Assembly (NCBI GenBank): GCA_016785225.1
Contig: JAFBJZ010000618.1
Location: 16,001-80,000 of the forward strand
Reading direction: 5' to 3'
Length of the DNA stretch: 64,000 nt
Origin: Psettodes erumei
Lineage: Eukaryota > Chordata > Actinopteri > Pleuronectiformes > Psettodidae
The notes under the pieces were generated by a model. It saw nothing but the letters and a program-made list of their open reading frames with translations, was not told where the DNA came from and searched no databases. Made by a program: the position numbers and the translations under genes. How positions within the stretch are numbered: the stretch's first letter is position 1; each line of letters begins with the position of its first letter. This document shows positions 37,455 to 50,641 of this stretch, piece after piece.

Positions 37455-40400
37455 GTAAGAAATGCACATACACAGCCATTAATCAACACATGTATACACA
37501 CTGAAAGCTGCATCAGTCATAAATATTTTAAGACATCAACTTCCTGTATGTGATGTGAAAAAGATGACTCAAAGTGATAAACTTAGATGCAGTTCTGTAG
37601 TTCTACTGTATGTGAGGCCTGTGATCCAAAGAACGATTTGTGGTTACCAGGGTAACTTAACTGAGCCTAACTTAAGTTTAACCCTGGGGTTCAGAGTTAC
37701 AAAGGTGTTTACTTCTTACCATGGTATATTGCCATGGTAGCCTTTGCTGCACACTTGCTCTGGAGCAGTTCTGTTTTAGTTAACGGATCGCATATAAAAG
37801 CACTGCCTGCTGACCAATCAGCTCTCTTAATGCAGGGATGGTAGGTCTCCTTAAAGGGCAAGAGACACAAAAGAAGATCTAAGCAGTCTATTAATTTAAT
37901 TGAATACACAAAGAGTAGTATAGTGGCATAGTATATCTGTCTATTCTGTCTCTTAAAGTTGAGTGTGCAGTGATTTTTTTGTTGTTTCTTTTTTACCAGC
38001 TCTTGCTTTTAGTCGAGAGTAGATTATGTGTTTTACCACTTAGCAAGACTGAGGTCCGGTGGTTTAGGGAAGTCAGATGGAAAAAATATCTTGGCTATGT
38101 TGATGGCTTTATTCATAGTACAGGCCTCTGGTGCTTAGGGTTAACTGCATGTGGCCAGGAAACAGCGAACCTTTTCACATCTCTGGGGACCTGTGTGGCC
38201 TTCTGGTATTTCCAGTGGCAGATTTTAAAATGAATTTTATTGTTGAAATTGATTGTAAACCTATATTTGCAGAAATGCTTTTATAACAGTTATAATTACC
38301 ACAACAATTAAAGGAATCTAAAAAGCTTTTTGAAAGATGACAAACAGAGCAATGATACAACAAAGGAAAACAAAGCAATAGATGTTAATAGTCTTTCAAA
38401 AATTCAGTGAATACAAGTCATTTCAAGATTTATCAAATACAAGTAGGGTCTGAGGGTTTGATTTTGATTTGGTGTCAGTGTATATGAATTTGCATGTGTG
38501 TGAGAGAGAGTGAGTGTGTGAGCAAGGAGGCAGCAATCTACAGCAAACTGTGGAGAGAATAACTAAATAAATGTAAAAATATCCATTTCCAATATTGTCA
38601 CTACCATTACTATTATTACTACTTCCTTAATTATTATTATCATTATTAATAAAAGTAATGATGATACAAATAGTAATAATGGTAATAGTCCTCTGTAATT
38701 ATTAGTATGAACCTTATCTCTGCACTATTGCTTTATGTATTGTGATTTGTGTTTTTCGCTATTGTACCTTTGGGTTCCCCTCAGAACCTGACAAGAGGCT
38801 TGTGCCCTTTTGCTTGATCACGAGCTAAAACCCCCAAAAACTTAAAGATTTCTGGAGGGTCTAAAACAACGAATAAAAGAAGAATGCTACATACAGTATT
38901 CCATGATGTACATGGTATTTCATATTGAGACACTTATTTTCATTGTTAATAGTGTCACAAGTTTGTTTCGATGGTTACTTACAGTAAGTGAAACTGTCAA
39001 ATGATTTTACATTGGCATGAAGCCACCAAAGGGAGTCATGAACTAAAGAGCAGCATAAAGGAGCGTTAACTATGCCTGAGCAAGCCTTTGAATCCATGCC
39101 AACTTCAGGAAAGCTAGTCTGATCTCTGACCTTTTATGTATGGAGATTTCACAAGAGAGATTATTCATAATTTAGCACTTGTGCAGTGTTTAAATCATTC
39201 ATTATAATAAAAAACCTTTTAGTGCCATAAATGTTAATCTTACAATGTTTGTGTCTCATCACAAGTCATCTGAGTAGATTCCACTGCAAGTAGAGGACCA
39301 CAAAACACATTTTTCAAATTAAAAAAATTAGGACCTTAAGATGATCCACAAAGACACATATTCATTATTACCTCCCTGTGATTATCACTCATCTCTATTT
39401 TGACTTCTTCAGCTTTTGAACTGAAATGATCAATTATCAATCAGTTAAAGTGGTTGTCTGGTGCTAGTCATACAGCATCCAGCTGTTCCTTCCTTGGTAT
39501 TTTCCACATACAGATTCCCAAACACACACGAACAGTAAGTATTACAGGCTAAAGTGGATACACAGGTTCATGTGGAGTTTAATTCTTCAATGGGGATATC
39601 ATTACTCCTTCAGGATTTGTTTACACAACAAAAAATATACCAAAAACAACTGAATGCTTTTAATTTTAATAAAAAAAATAGTTGAAAATGTTGAAAACGA
39701 GCATTGAACAAATAAGATGTGAGAACTTCTCATCATTTCCCAACAGTGTTTTTGCAGATGGTAAGCACACAGCCTGTTGAACTTGTTTAACAGATTCCAA
39801 CAGTCACAAATACTGCAGAATTGTAATCATCAGGGCAGGATGTGTCAGGACATGATCTTGGTTTTGATGATGCACTGTAAAAAGTCAGTTTACAGCTGGT
39901 GTTTTACCACTTCACTCAAAACAAGTTCCACTCACTGAGCAGGCAAACAGCAGGTGAATCAGACTCAGCTACAGGACACAGGAAACCTTGTTGTTTGTAA
40001 CAATAACTTCCTGATATTTAAGATTGCAACAAACCTATAACAATACAGTACACTATATTTACTAATAATGAGAAGTGTAACTACTCTCTGAACTATACAA
40101 TGGAGACACTGTTTTGAAATGATGTTGAATATGCAGTAACTTTGTTAAATCTGAACTGCAATTTATTGGTATGAGTTTGCATATAGTACAAAGCAATGCA
40201 ATATATCTGTGATGAGCTAAGATAGGTCACTTATATAATGCATACCTGTTAATCATGTATAGAAATATTTCCTTCTGATTGACAGTCATGAAGTTATGGA
40301 AGAAATTGGGTTGAAATGATAAACCTTTAATTGATTAAAAGAGATGTTGGGTTTTTTTTGTTCTACTAAATAATTGAATTTCCACATTTCTTTTGTTTTT

Positions 40401-43400
40401 GAGGTTATTCCTACTCCACTGACATTTTATTATGAACACAGGCTCAATTTGAAATTGATTAATTTATTTAAACATATTTTCAACCTCCTAAAACTGAACT
40501 TTTATCTGCCATATTGATAAGGATTTTTTTATTAATATGGGGCAGCTAATGACCAAACGTGCAAAAAACAGCTACACAGTTTGTGCACATTGTCTCTATT
40601 AGTAAACAAAAAAGTTACAGTCCATTTCAGCTGGCTATTCTCTCTGGGTAAAAGCTGACCTGTAACACTGTTCACTAAAATATTTTCAGTATTCTGAACA
40701 TCAACGCATGACTTCATCTGGCTTCAGGTAGAGAACCAAGTAACCACAGCTGATCTTTCCTTAGGTCCAGTAAAGAGGGTTCAGTTCACTCCCAGAGGCC
40801 CCTTCACCAGCATAGTCCCACCTCCTCAGTCACCTCTGTGGGCTCCTTGTCACGTGCTCAGTCCTCCACCCTCAGCAGTGTGCTTGGCACCTCACACTCC
40901 TCCCATGCCTCCTTCCCCCACCAGCCTCAGAGCCAGGGGGAGCTCTTCCTCAGCATGGGGCCCCGCAGTCCACAGAGCCCTGGCTCCCACCACGGATGTG
41001 AGCCCTTCAACCTGGGGTCCATTCACCTGCCTCTTCAGAGAGGTCATGGTTTGCCACATGACCCATACGGTTCCACCCTAAGGATGCATCAGCAGCAGCA
41101 CCATCAATATCAACAGCAGCAGCAGCAACAGCAGCACCAAGGACCAGCATCTCCCCAGCTTCAGCTGCCGGTCCAGGCTGGACATTTCCCCCACCCACAC
41201 TCCTACTCCCACCTGCAGGGAGAATCCTTCGCTATGATGGCGCGTGCCCACCAGATGGTGGATGTGCTGACAGAGGAGAACAGGGTGCTGAGGCAGGAGA
41301 TGGAGGCATGTCGTGAGAAAGTCACCAAGTTGCATAAGGTAACAAATTAAAATGTTTACTTTTTTCTTAAGAACTGACATGCCCATATTTAGGCTACATT
41401 GTAAGGACTGCTTATTGCTGTAGTAGTTCCTCCTGTCCATAAAGACCTCAAAGAAACCAATTTTTGTAACACATTTTCAGTATATGTGCCAGTGGGAATT
41501 CAGCAGAAACTAATAAGGACCCCTCTTCATTCCTGGATCAAATGACTCCAATAGCTAAAGGTTTTTATCAGCTCTGCTATGATAGGTACAGTATATACAG
41601 TATTTTTGAGAGAGACAGAGAGAGTGGGGAGATCACACGCAGTGAATGGTACATCCAGCCTGGGTCGTACTGCTCATGCAGTATGCACCCTAAACATACA
41701 GCTATCTGGTTGCCCAACTTATTTCAATTTTTTATTCATTAATCAAGATATGACTCAAATCGTGAAAAAAATTCTCAATGCTAAAAGAATCCTTTCAAAA
41801 AAAATCTTTTAAAAAATTCCAGGGTCCCAATACTGATCCAGATCACTCTAAAACATTCAGGGTTTCTAAGTTAGGCTAAGATCCACCTCTGGTAAAAGAT
41901 TTCATGAAATTCCATCCATTTCATGTAATCCTGCGAAGGCAAAAAGCTGCACAGACCCAGCAGTCAAAGTACTATGTTGCCTGTCAGGGGACTGTTTGAA
42001 ACTGAGAAATAAATAATACAATATTTTAATTAAAACATTAAATACATCTCCTTCACCATCCATATCCTCTCTCTGTTTCACTTCATTCCTCTTCTATCTG
42101 TGGCCAGTTGGAAACAGAGATCCAGCTGGTGTCAGAGGCCTACGAAAATCTTGCCAAGTCCTCCTCAAAGAGGGAGGCCCTTGAGAAAACCATGAGGAAC
42201 AAACTGGAGCTGGAGGTCCGCCGGCTGCATGACTTCAACAGGGACCTGCGAGGTAAGAGAGCAGGGAGATGTGATAAGCTTGCAGTAACTAACACTCAGA
42301 CACTCAACATACCACTATACAGCGGAAACAACTTACTCTATGTTTTATCCCAACTTTTGCACAAATTAAAAATTTTAAAGAGGAATAATAACAGGTTAAA
42401 TGTGGCAATATATGATACTTTGCACTGAAGTTAGTATTTATTGGAAGGCTTTTTGGCATGATTTACTTAAAATTAAAGTGATTAAAAACATTCTTTCTCT
42501 GACTTTACAGCCGATCTGATTGCTGTCATACCATTGAATAGGCGTAATTCGTGTACCGTCATCCCACAGACATGGGCCAGTAGGCCCCTACTCTACCTAC
42601 TAGTAGGTTAAGGGTTTGGGTTCGGGTAAAAGCGATAATAAGTAATATAATGTTATTATAAATAAAGCTTTTCCAGTGACGTATAATTCCATAGCAAGCC
42701 TACTGTGCCTACTGGGTATTGATAACATTGGGTCAAGCATATGAATAGGTGATCACAGCCTTCTAAACCTTCTAGTAGGTAGAGTAGGGGCCTACTGGCC
42801 CATGTCTGTGGGATGACGGTACACGAATTACGCCTATTCAATGGTATGACAGCAATGGATCGGGTGGACTTTAAGTGGACGTGCACAAGTGGTAATTTTA
42901 GATTTTCTTTTAGAGTCACTTAATTTGATATGGTTTATGTCTTTATCAAAAATACATAGCACTCACAACCCCATTTAACAGATTTACTAGAACATGTGCT
43001 ACTTCTGCTATAGTTTTAGAAGCTGCAACTAAATAGTAAACAAAGCTGTGTTGCACGAGACACTGCAAGCTGCACCCACAGGTTTAAATGTATGACCACA
43101 AAGCCACGATTGAGTGAAGGGTCAGGGAGATATATAGCACTGAATTAAGCAGATTCATGCTGAGATAATTGAATTTTGTTAATTTGACAGATATATATAT
43201 GCACGCGCACACATACATTGTAGAGGGAAAAGCTTTAGTCATGGCTCAGAGGCCTAGTTTCAATCAATATTTCTTTCCTTCTATCTCTCCTTTCTGCTTT
43301 CCTCCCTTACATTTTCACCTACTTTGCTTCACATTTCGGGGTTAAAGGTCAACATTTATACATACTTTAGTTATTGTTTCTGAGATCTTGAGAGGAAATC

Positions 43401-44411
43401 AAGGGTTTGTGCTCTAATGACACATGCATATATTTTTGGGGTGTTTTTTTTACTACAGCTGTCACAGCTTCTATAGTGTGTGCAACCCCATTTCCTTGAA
43501 TCACATAACAGACATCATTGTATTTCAAAGAATATCTCAAGGAAGCAAAACCAATCCATGTTCAAAAAGAGTATATTTGTTAACTTGCAACTATTATTTT
43601 ACTTATCGTTTCAAGTACTGATAAATGATTTCAAGAAAATGAGTACATAATTTGCTTGTGAGGTGTTGGAAAACTACAAATTACAAATACAAATGCTGAA
43701 TGAAAAAAATATTAAAATAACAATAGATGAATAATCATATGTTGTTTTCATTAAAGTGTGTAAGAGCCATATTTGTATTCCTTACCATAGTTAGCAGTTT
43801 TTCTTTAAAAACTATTTAACTGTTCCTTTAATTACACTACTGATGACATCATTGCAGCTTGGCTCACAGACCAGGTTAAGTAGCCTACGGAGGAAGAGGA
43901 AGTTTTTTGACGTATACTTGAAAGTGAATCTTGTAACTTTGTTTTGCCTTTTAAGTAAAGTAATTTTTTGAACAGAGTTATGGCCTCGGAAGATTGCTTT
44001 TTTGTGTCAAGCTTATTGTCAAGAAGTTTGCTTAATAGTAGTGGTAAAACGGAGTGCTCGGAAGAGAAGAGATTGCCGCTACAAAGTGCTTTTAACATCC
44101 AACCGCATACTCTTGTCCATATTAGCAGAGAAGATACTTAAAGTAAGAAAGTAATTTTTCCTACCTTTGCACAATAAAATATGTAAAGTCAATCATATTT
44201 GATGGGAAAGAAAAAGCTGATTTGATTTTTAGCAAATGTGCCCACCTCAACCTTCCTGCATCTTTACTCTGAGTAATGACAATGGTCCTAAAAACAAAGC
44301 AATGTTAATCACTGAGCAGCAAGTTTTCAGAGGTGCTTTCTAGGTGTTCTTTCTATGAGTTCAGGAAGTGAATGTCAGTTAATGTAATGTCCTCTCAAGT
44401 CATGGAGACAA

Positions 44412-44473
<62 letters not shown>

Positions 44474-47400
44474 ACATGAACATGCCTGCAGGGGAACATG
44501 GAGCAGTAAGGATCTAACAGATACTTCTTCTTCCTCCTAACTCAGACTGGTTTTAACAACAGCTAATTGACTGGACATTCAATATAAAAACCCTCACATG
44601 CAGTGGAGGTTTGCTGTAAGGGTAAAATCACACTGTGCGGAATTAAATATAGCCTCTTCATACAAGTCAGTTTTGCTATGTTTGATTGATGAGTAACTAA
44701 AGCCATATTTCTAAATTCATACAGATCTGTTTTGAACTATATTGTATTATACAATTGTATGTGTTTAGTCCCATGTGTGCATGATGTACCAGAAACTAGT
44801 GCTGAAGATCAGCCAGTATTATGTTTTGTTTGTCCCAACTCTGAGCATTTGTGTTTTTAAGAGCGCATGGAGACGGCCAACAAGCAGCTTGCTGCTAAAG
44901 ATTGTGATGGCTCAGAGGACAACCGCAAAACCATTTCCCAGCTGCTCACACAGAGTGAGTATCACACACACAGACAGAGCCTGGGGCATTTAACATACCA
45001 ACGCTAGCATTCATATGTGCACAGTGTCAGCATTTGGAGTGTCTGAAGAAACACAAAAATTGAACATCCTCATTTGGTGTTTCTGAAATGACTTTCTGTG
45101 TATTTAACCCTTAATCAATTAGTTAACAAAATAAAATATAACATGAGTGATCATTGGTGTGCATAACAGGGAGGAAAGCATTCTGTCTATGCATGAGTTC
45201 ATGTGTCTGTGTTTGATCAGACAAAGAAACACTGCGTGAGAAGGAGAAGCTCGAGATGGAGCTGAATGCACTGCGCTCCACCACTGAGGACCAGAGGAGA
45301 CACATTGAAATTAGAGACCAGGCACTGAACAATGCCCAGGCCAAGGTGGTTAAGTTGGAGGAGGAGGTAAGAGCATCACCTGTCACTTTTAGTGGATGAA
45401 ATCCTGTTTTTTGGATTTGGGTTTGCTACATGTTGTCAACTTTGTCAGTACCAGAAAAATCCTGATTGAAATGAAGTAGTGAGATCAGGGAAGTCCAGGT
45501 GTAGCTCAGGTAGGACAACCAAGCAGCAACCTTCTTCACTGAGTATGACGAGGCTGAGTCAGAATATCACACATGTACCCCAAAACAATTCCCACCATGA
45601 TGTTTCCTTGACATACTGTAAGTGTTTCCTCACTGACCTCCCGACCTGTCTGACTGACTCTGATCAATGACCATTGTTCTTGGGTAGGGAGAGTGTTTGA
45701 TATATGGTTCTATATTCATGTCTTTATTATTCACCACTAAATGTACAAGAGATTTGTGTGATACTGTGTAAATTTGACACACTCGTTCATGTACCATTGG
45801 GAACAATGGGAATAGTCAAAGATAGGGATCATCCAGGAGTAGTTGTTGAGATATCTTTTCTGGTCATGCATGGCTAAACACAACAGCAAAACTGCCCAAT
45901 AGAAGGAGGTTATGTGCTAAGTAGACCTTCTGATATCAGTATTAAAGAGAGGAAATACTCCTTCACAGATTATCACCATTGTTACAATGAACCCATCAGA
46001 AGTCATGATATCTGAGCTTCTCAAGGTTGTTTTTTCCAAAACACTGGCATCTGTGTGTGGCATCTTTTCATTTTCCTCCATATCCTCCTCATAGGTCCTG
46101 CTCTAGCTTTCTCTTTATTTTTCTCCTACTTCTGTTGATAGGTTTCTGACTACTGTTTTGATTTTCTCCTTTCTTCCAATCCTCCCTCCATGTGTTAATT
46201 CCTTCTTCAACTTTCCCTCTTCTCATCTTTTGCTTCTTCTTCCGCCATCTCTCAAATGTAGTATCTATATTTCTTTTCTTAGTCCCTCCACATTTGTTTC
46301 AGACTATTTTCATCTTCTTTCCTCCACAACACTCTCTTCACCTCTCTTCCCATCACTCCTCCATCCTGCATCTGCCAGCCTAGGTGGCTTGTTCTCATCT
46401 GGTTTTATCAGGAGAGAGGCAGCAGAAGGGGTGGGGGGTAACTGAGATCCCATACAGGACAGGAAACTGCTTGGAGCTGAGCCAAAGCTGGCCTATGACA
46501 CAAAACACCTGCTTGTTGTCATAACAGAGGGGTTCCAGGCTTTTTTCTCTCTACAACAAATGAGTCTTCACATTCTTGGCCCACCGCCTGTTTTCTCTTA
46601 GCTCCTCTGGACTCTCTCTCCTCTTTTCTTTCCACTCTCTTCTTTCTTTTAATGTTTTTCAAGACGTTCACTCTTCTTTTCTGTAATCTGTCCAACAAAT
46701 GCATATGTTCAGTCATGAACCAAAAATGCTGGCACCCCTGAACTTCTGTCAGAAAATGCACCCCTTCTCCTTGAAAATTGTTGCAATTACAAATGTTTTG
46801 GTATTCATGTTTATTTGTTTGGGGTTTTTTTCACTAAAACAACACAAAAAAGCAGAGGAAAAAAAGTAAAACCTGATTCCATTCCACATAGAGCTAAAAA
46901 AAAATGGACGAGACAAAATGATTGCCTCTTTGTAAGAAATAATTGCATTTGAAGCATGTGATGCTCCTGAAATTTGTATTTAAACTCACCAATGGCAAGT
47001 GACATGCTGGCGATAGAGAAATCACACTTACACCCATTTCAAATGGAGAAAAGTTGACTCAACCTTTGTGTTGTATGTCTGTGTGTACCACATTGAGAAT
47101 GGCAAAAAGTTGGAAGAGCAATGAGTTGTGTGAAGATTTGACAACAAAAATTATGGAAAACATGGACGATCTCAAGGCTACAAGTGCATTTCCAGAGATC
47201 GGAAGGTTTCTGTGTCCACTGTGCACAATGTCATCGACAAGTTTCCATCCCGTGGCTCTGGAGCTAACCTCCCTCAACGTGGACGGGAAAAGATTGCAAT
47301 AACGGATTGTTTGAATGTTGAAAAAAGAACGTTGATCAACATACACAGGGGACAACAGTGTCAGCGTGTTACATCTGTTGCCATCTGAATAAAAATGGAC

Positions 47401-48556
47401 ACTGCAGTAGGAGACCCAGGAGAACACCAGTGCTGAAACAAAGGCATAAAAAAGCCAGGCTAGAGTTAACTAAAACTTATTGTTGTTCCAATACAAACAA
47501 AAGAAATAAACATGTGAATACCAAAGTATTTGTACTAAGAACAGTAGATTGGGATAAGTGGTGCGGTATTTGACAGAAGTGCAGGGGTGCCAATGTTTTT
47601 GGCCTTGTATGACAGTATTTGTTTGGACACTCAACAATGTAATGACAGCAATGAGTGTTAATGTCCAAGTAAGAGGATCAGAAATTGCAGCAGAGGTCAC
47701 AAATAACTCGACATGGGCTGAGGATTAGTAAAATTTTGTTCTGAAAGAGTTTTAAGAGCAATATTTAATTAGACAGAGGTTTTACGAAAGAACGAAGATG
47801 GCAGCGTAGAGAGAGGTTGACTTTTCTGAGCTCCACACCACCGCACTGATATTTCCTAAATAACTCTGACAAATTCATCACCCACAACAACTTTCATGTC
47901 AGACATGTTAATATGAGTATTGATGAGTATTTTATGAGACGTCAGGACAAAATGCCACCGACAGACAACAGAAAATCACACAAGACAAGCAGACCCGAAG
48001 CTAATGCTAGTTTGCCTGGCCTTCCTCCAGTGGAAGACGAGCAGCCGCTAATAGTTAGCACTGAGGATGCCCTTGACCCGGCTCTCCAACAAACTATTCA
48101 AGAAAGGTAATCGATGAAAAACTGGGGCCTCTGTCCCAAACGCTTCAGGCCCATACCCAGCAGTAGGGATGTACGTATTGATCCGCGAATATCGATACTT
48201 CTGATCTGGGGGCGTGTTTTTTAGAATCGATCTTTATATCAAAATATCGATTCCAAGTCCACATTTACAGGAAATATTAACACTTTTATGACACTGAATC
48301 TGTAATCAATTTTATATAAGTAAAAAGTGAAACTTGTGGTCAATATATGTGTCGGATATGGAACTACTTCTGTCTGGCTTCCGCTTCCAGTCCGGCTTGG
48401 CCACGGTCGGCAGCTCGTGCACTGATATGCAGCCGTCGCTCATAAGTCAGTCACAGCAGATTTATTAGGGCCCTATTGTAATTCAAGGGATTATTATTAT
48501 TATTATTATTAGGGCCCGAGCACCTTCAGTGCGAAGGCCCTATTGTAATTCAAGGG

Positions 48557-48593
<37 letters not shown>

Positions 48594-49161
48594 GGGCCCG
48601 AGCACCAAAACGGTGCGAAGCCCTATTGTGTTTCAAGGGATTATTATTATTTTTCTTTTTTTTATTAGGGCCCGAGCACCGAAACGGTGCGAAGCCCTAT
48701 TGTATTTCAAGGAATTATTATTAGGGCCCGAGCACCGAAACGGTGCAAAGCCCTATTGTATTTCAAGGAATTATTATTATTAGGGCCCGAGCACCGAAAC
48801 GGTGCGAAGCCCTATTGTATTTCAAGGAATTATTATGAGGGCCCGAGCACCGAAACGGTGCGAAGCCCTATTGTATTTCAAGGAATTATTATTATTAGGG
48901 CCGAGCAATCAAACGGTGCGAAGCCCTATTGTATTTCAACGATTATTATGAGGGCCCGAGCACCGAAACGGTGCGAAGCCCTATTGTATTTCAACGAATT
49001 ATTATTATTAGGGCCCGAGCACCGAAACGGTGCGAAGCCCTATTGTATTTCAACGAATTATTAGGGCCCGAGCACCGAAACGGTGCGAAGCCCTATTGTA
49101 TTTCAAGGAATTATTAGGGCCCGAGCACCTTCAGTGCGAAGGCCTTATTGTAATTCGAAAG

Positions 49162-49218
<57 letters not shown>

Positions 49219-50563
49219 TTCACGACAATTAAATCGCATTTTTCGAGGCCTGAACATGCTCAAAAAACTCACCAAATTTTGCACACGCGTCAGATCCGTG
49301 AAAAATTACGATTTTAAGGGTCTCCAGAATGGGCGGGGCTAAATGGCTCGGTGGCGTCCCCTAGAAATTTTCAAATACCCCTCCCCATTGGGGTTATTTT
49401 GACCTAAGCAGATGAAATTTGGTGGGTGCATGGACGGTGCCAAGTCCTTCGAAAAAGTCTCTTGCAGCCATGACCCAAACCGTACAGGAAGTCGGCCATT
49501 TTGATATGAATATGCAAATTTTGGCCATTTTTGGCCATTTCCACGTGTTATATTTGAACAAACTCCTCCTAGAGATTTCATCGTATCAGCTTCAAACTTG
49601 GTGTGCTGACTCTCGAGGCCTTAGTGATCAAAAGTTGTTAAAGGTTTTTATGGCTCGCGAAAAATGTGGGCGTGGCAGCGCGGCGAGTTTTGATGTTTTG
49701 CCAGAAAGCACGAAACTGCCATAACTTCAGCGTATGTGGTCTGATCTCCATCAAACTTCACCTGTATGATAATACTCCCTTCCCGGAGGTATCTGCATAT
49801 TCATATTCATTGAAAGTCACAGCGCCACCTATTGGTGACAGGAAATCACAAGTTTTGTACTTTGATGTTCATCATCAAGCATCTAAATCCGATGAAGCTA
49901 CATTTTACTGTGGTAAGCCTGGAGCCATGGTAGATGCTCAGTTCTGAAGATGACATTCTCCCGCCTCCTGGGGTTCCGGTGGCGGGTCAGCGAAGTTGGA
50001 TCCCTCGCCATCGCCATCTAAAGCGTTGTAAGTCTCAAATGCCTCATCCGATCTGCTTCAAATTACACACATACAATTGGGGCGGCGTCCTGAAGAGACC
50101 TGAGGGACTATGTTGTCGCATTGTTGTAGCGCCACCTATTGGCGACAGGAGGAAATGTTCAAAAACGCCTCCCCGTCGGAGTTTTCGGGGAAATTCGGGG
50201 AATTCAGCATCAGCCGGGTCCCCCGAGTTGCCGCAGGGGTGCGAGGGCCCGTTATCACTGCTTGCAGTTTTAATTATTATTAGGGTCCGAGCACCGAAAC
50301 GGTGCGAAGCCCTATTGTATTTCAAGGAACTATTATTATTATTATTATTATTAGGGCCCGAGCACCGAAACGGTGCGAAGCCCTATTGTATTTCAAGGAA
50401 TTATTATTATTAGGGCCCGAGCACCGAAACGGTGCGAAGCCCTATTGTATTTCAACGAATTATTAGGGCCCGAGCACCGAAACGGTGCGAAGCCCTATTG
50501 TATTTCAAGGAATTATTAGGGCCCGAGCACCTTCAGTGCGAAGGCCTTAATGTAATTCAAAAG

Positions 50564-50641
<78 letters not shown>

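Larger units (their letters stand above)
42253..44861 (+). other. amot intron 3
   Basis: A 2.6-kb intron holding the 359-bp MITE at 42508-42866 and a GT microsatellite at 44413-44470. The rest is AT-rich with nothing recognised. Confidence 0.6.
48465..50276 (+). mobile_element. unnamed hairpin-ended repeat, copy IIIa (one module)
   Basis: Starts with about eleven hairpin units (to about 49160), then an ATT tract. The body of one module follows (GATGAAATTTGG near 49409), with CTCF-like motifs on the minus strand at 49821 and 50128. The 3' palindrome and TTTTAATTA tail end at 50276. It looks young: its body matches copies IIIb and IIIc almost base for base over long stretches. Confidence 0.75.
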
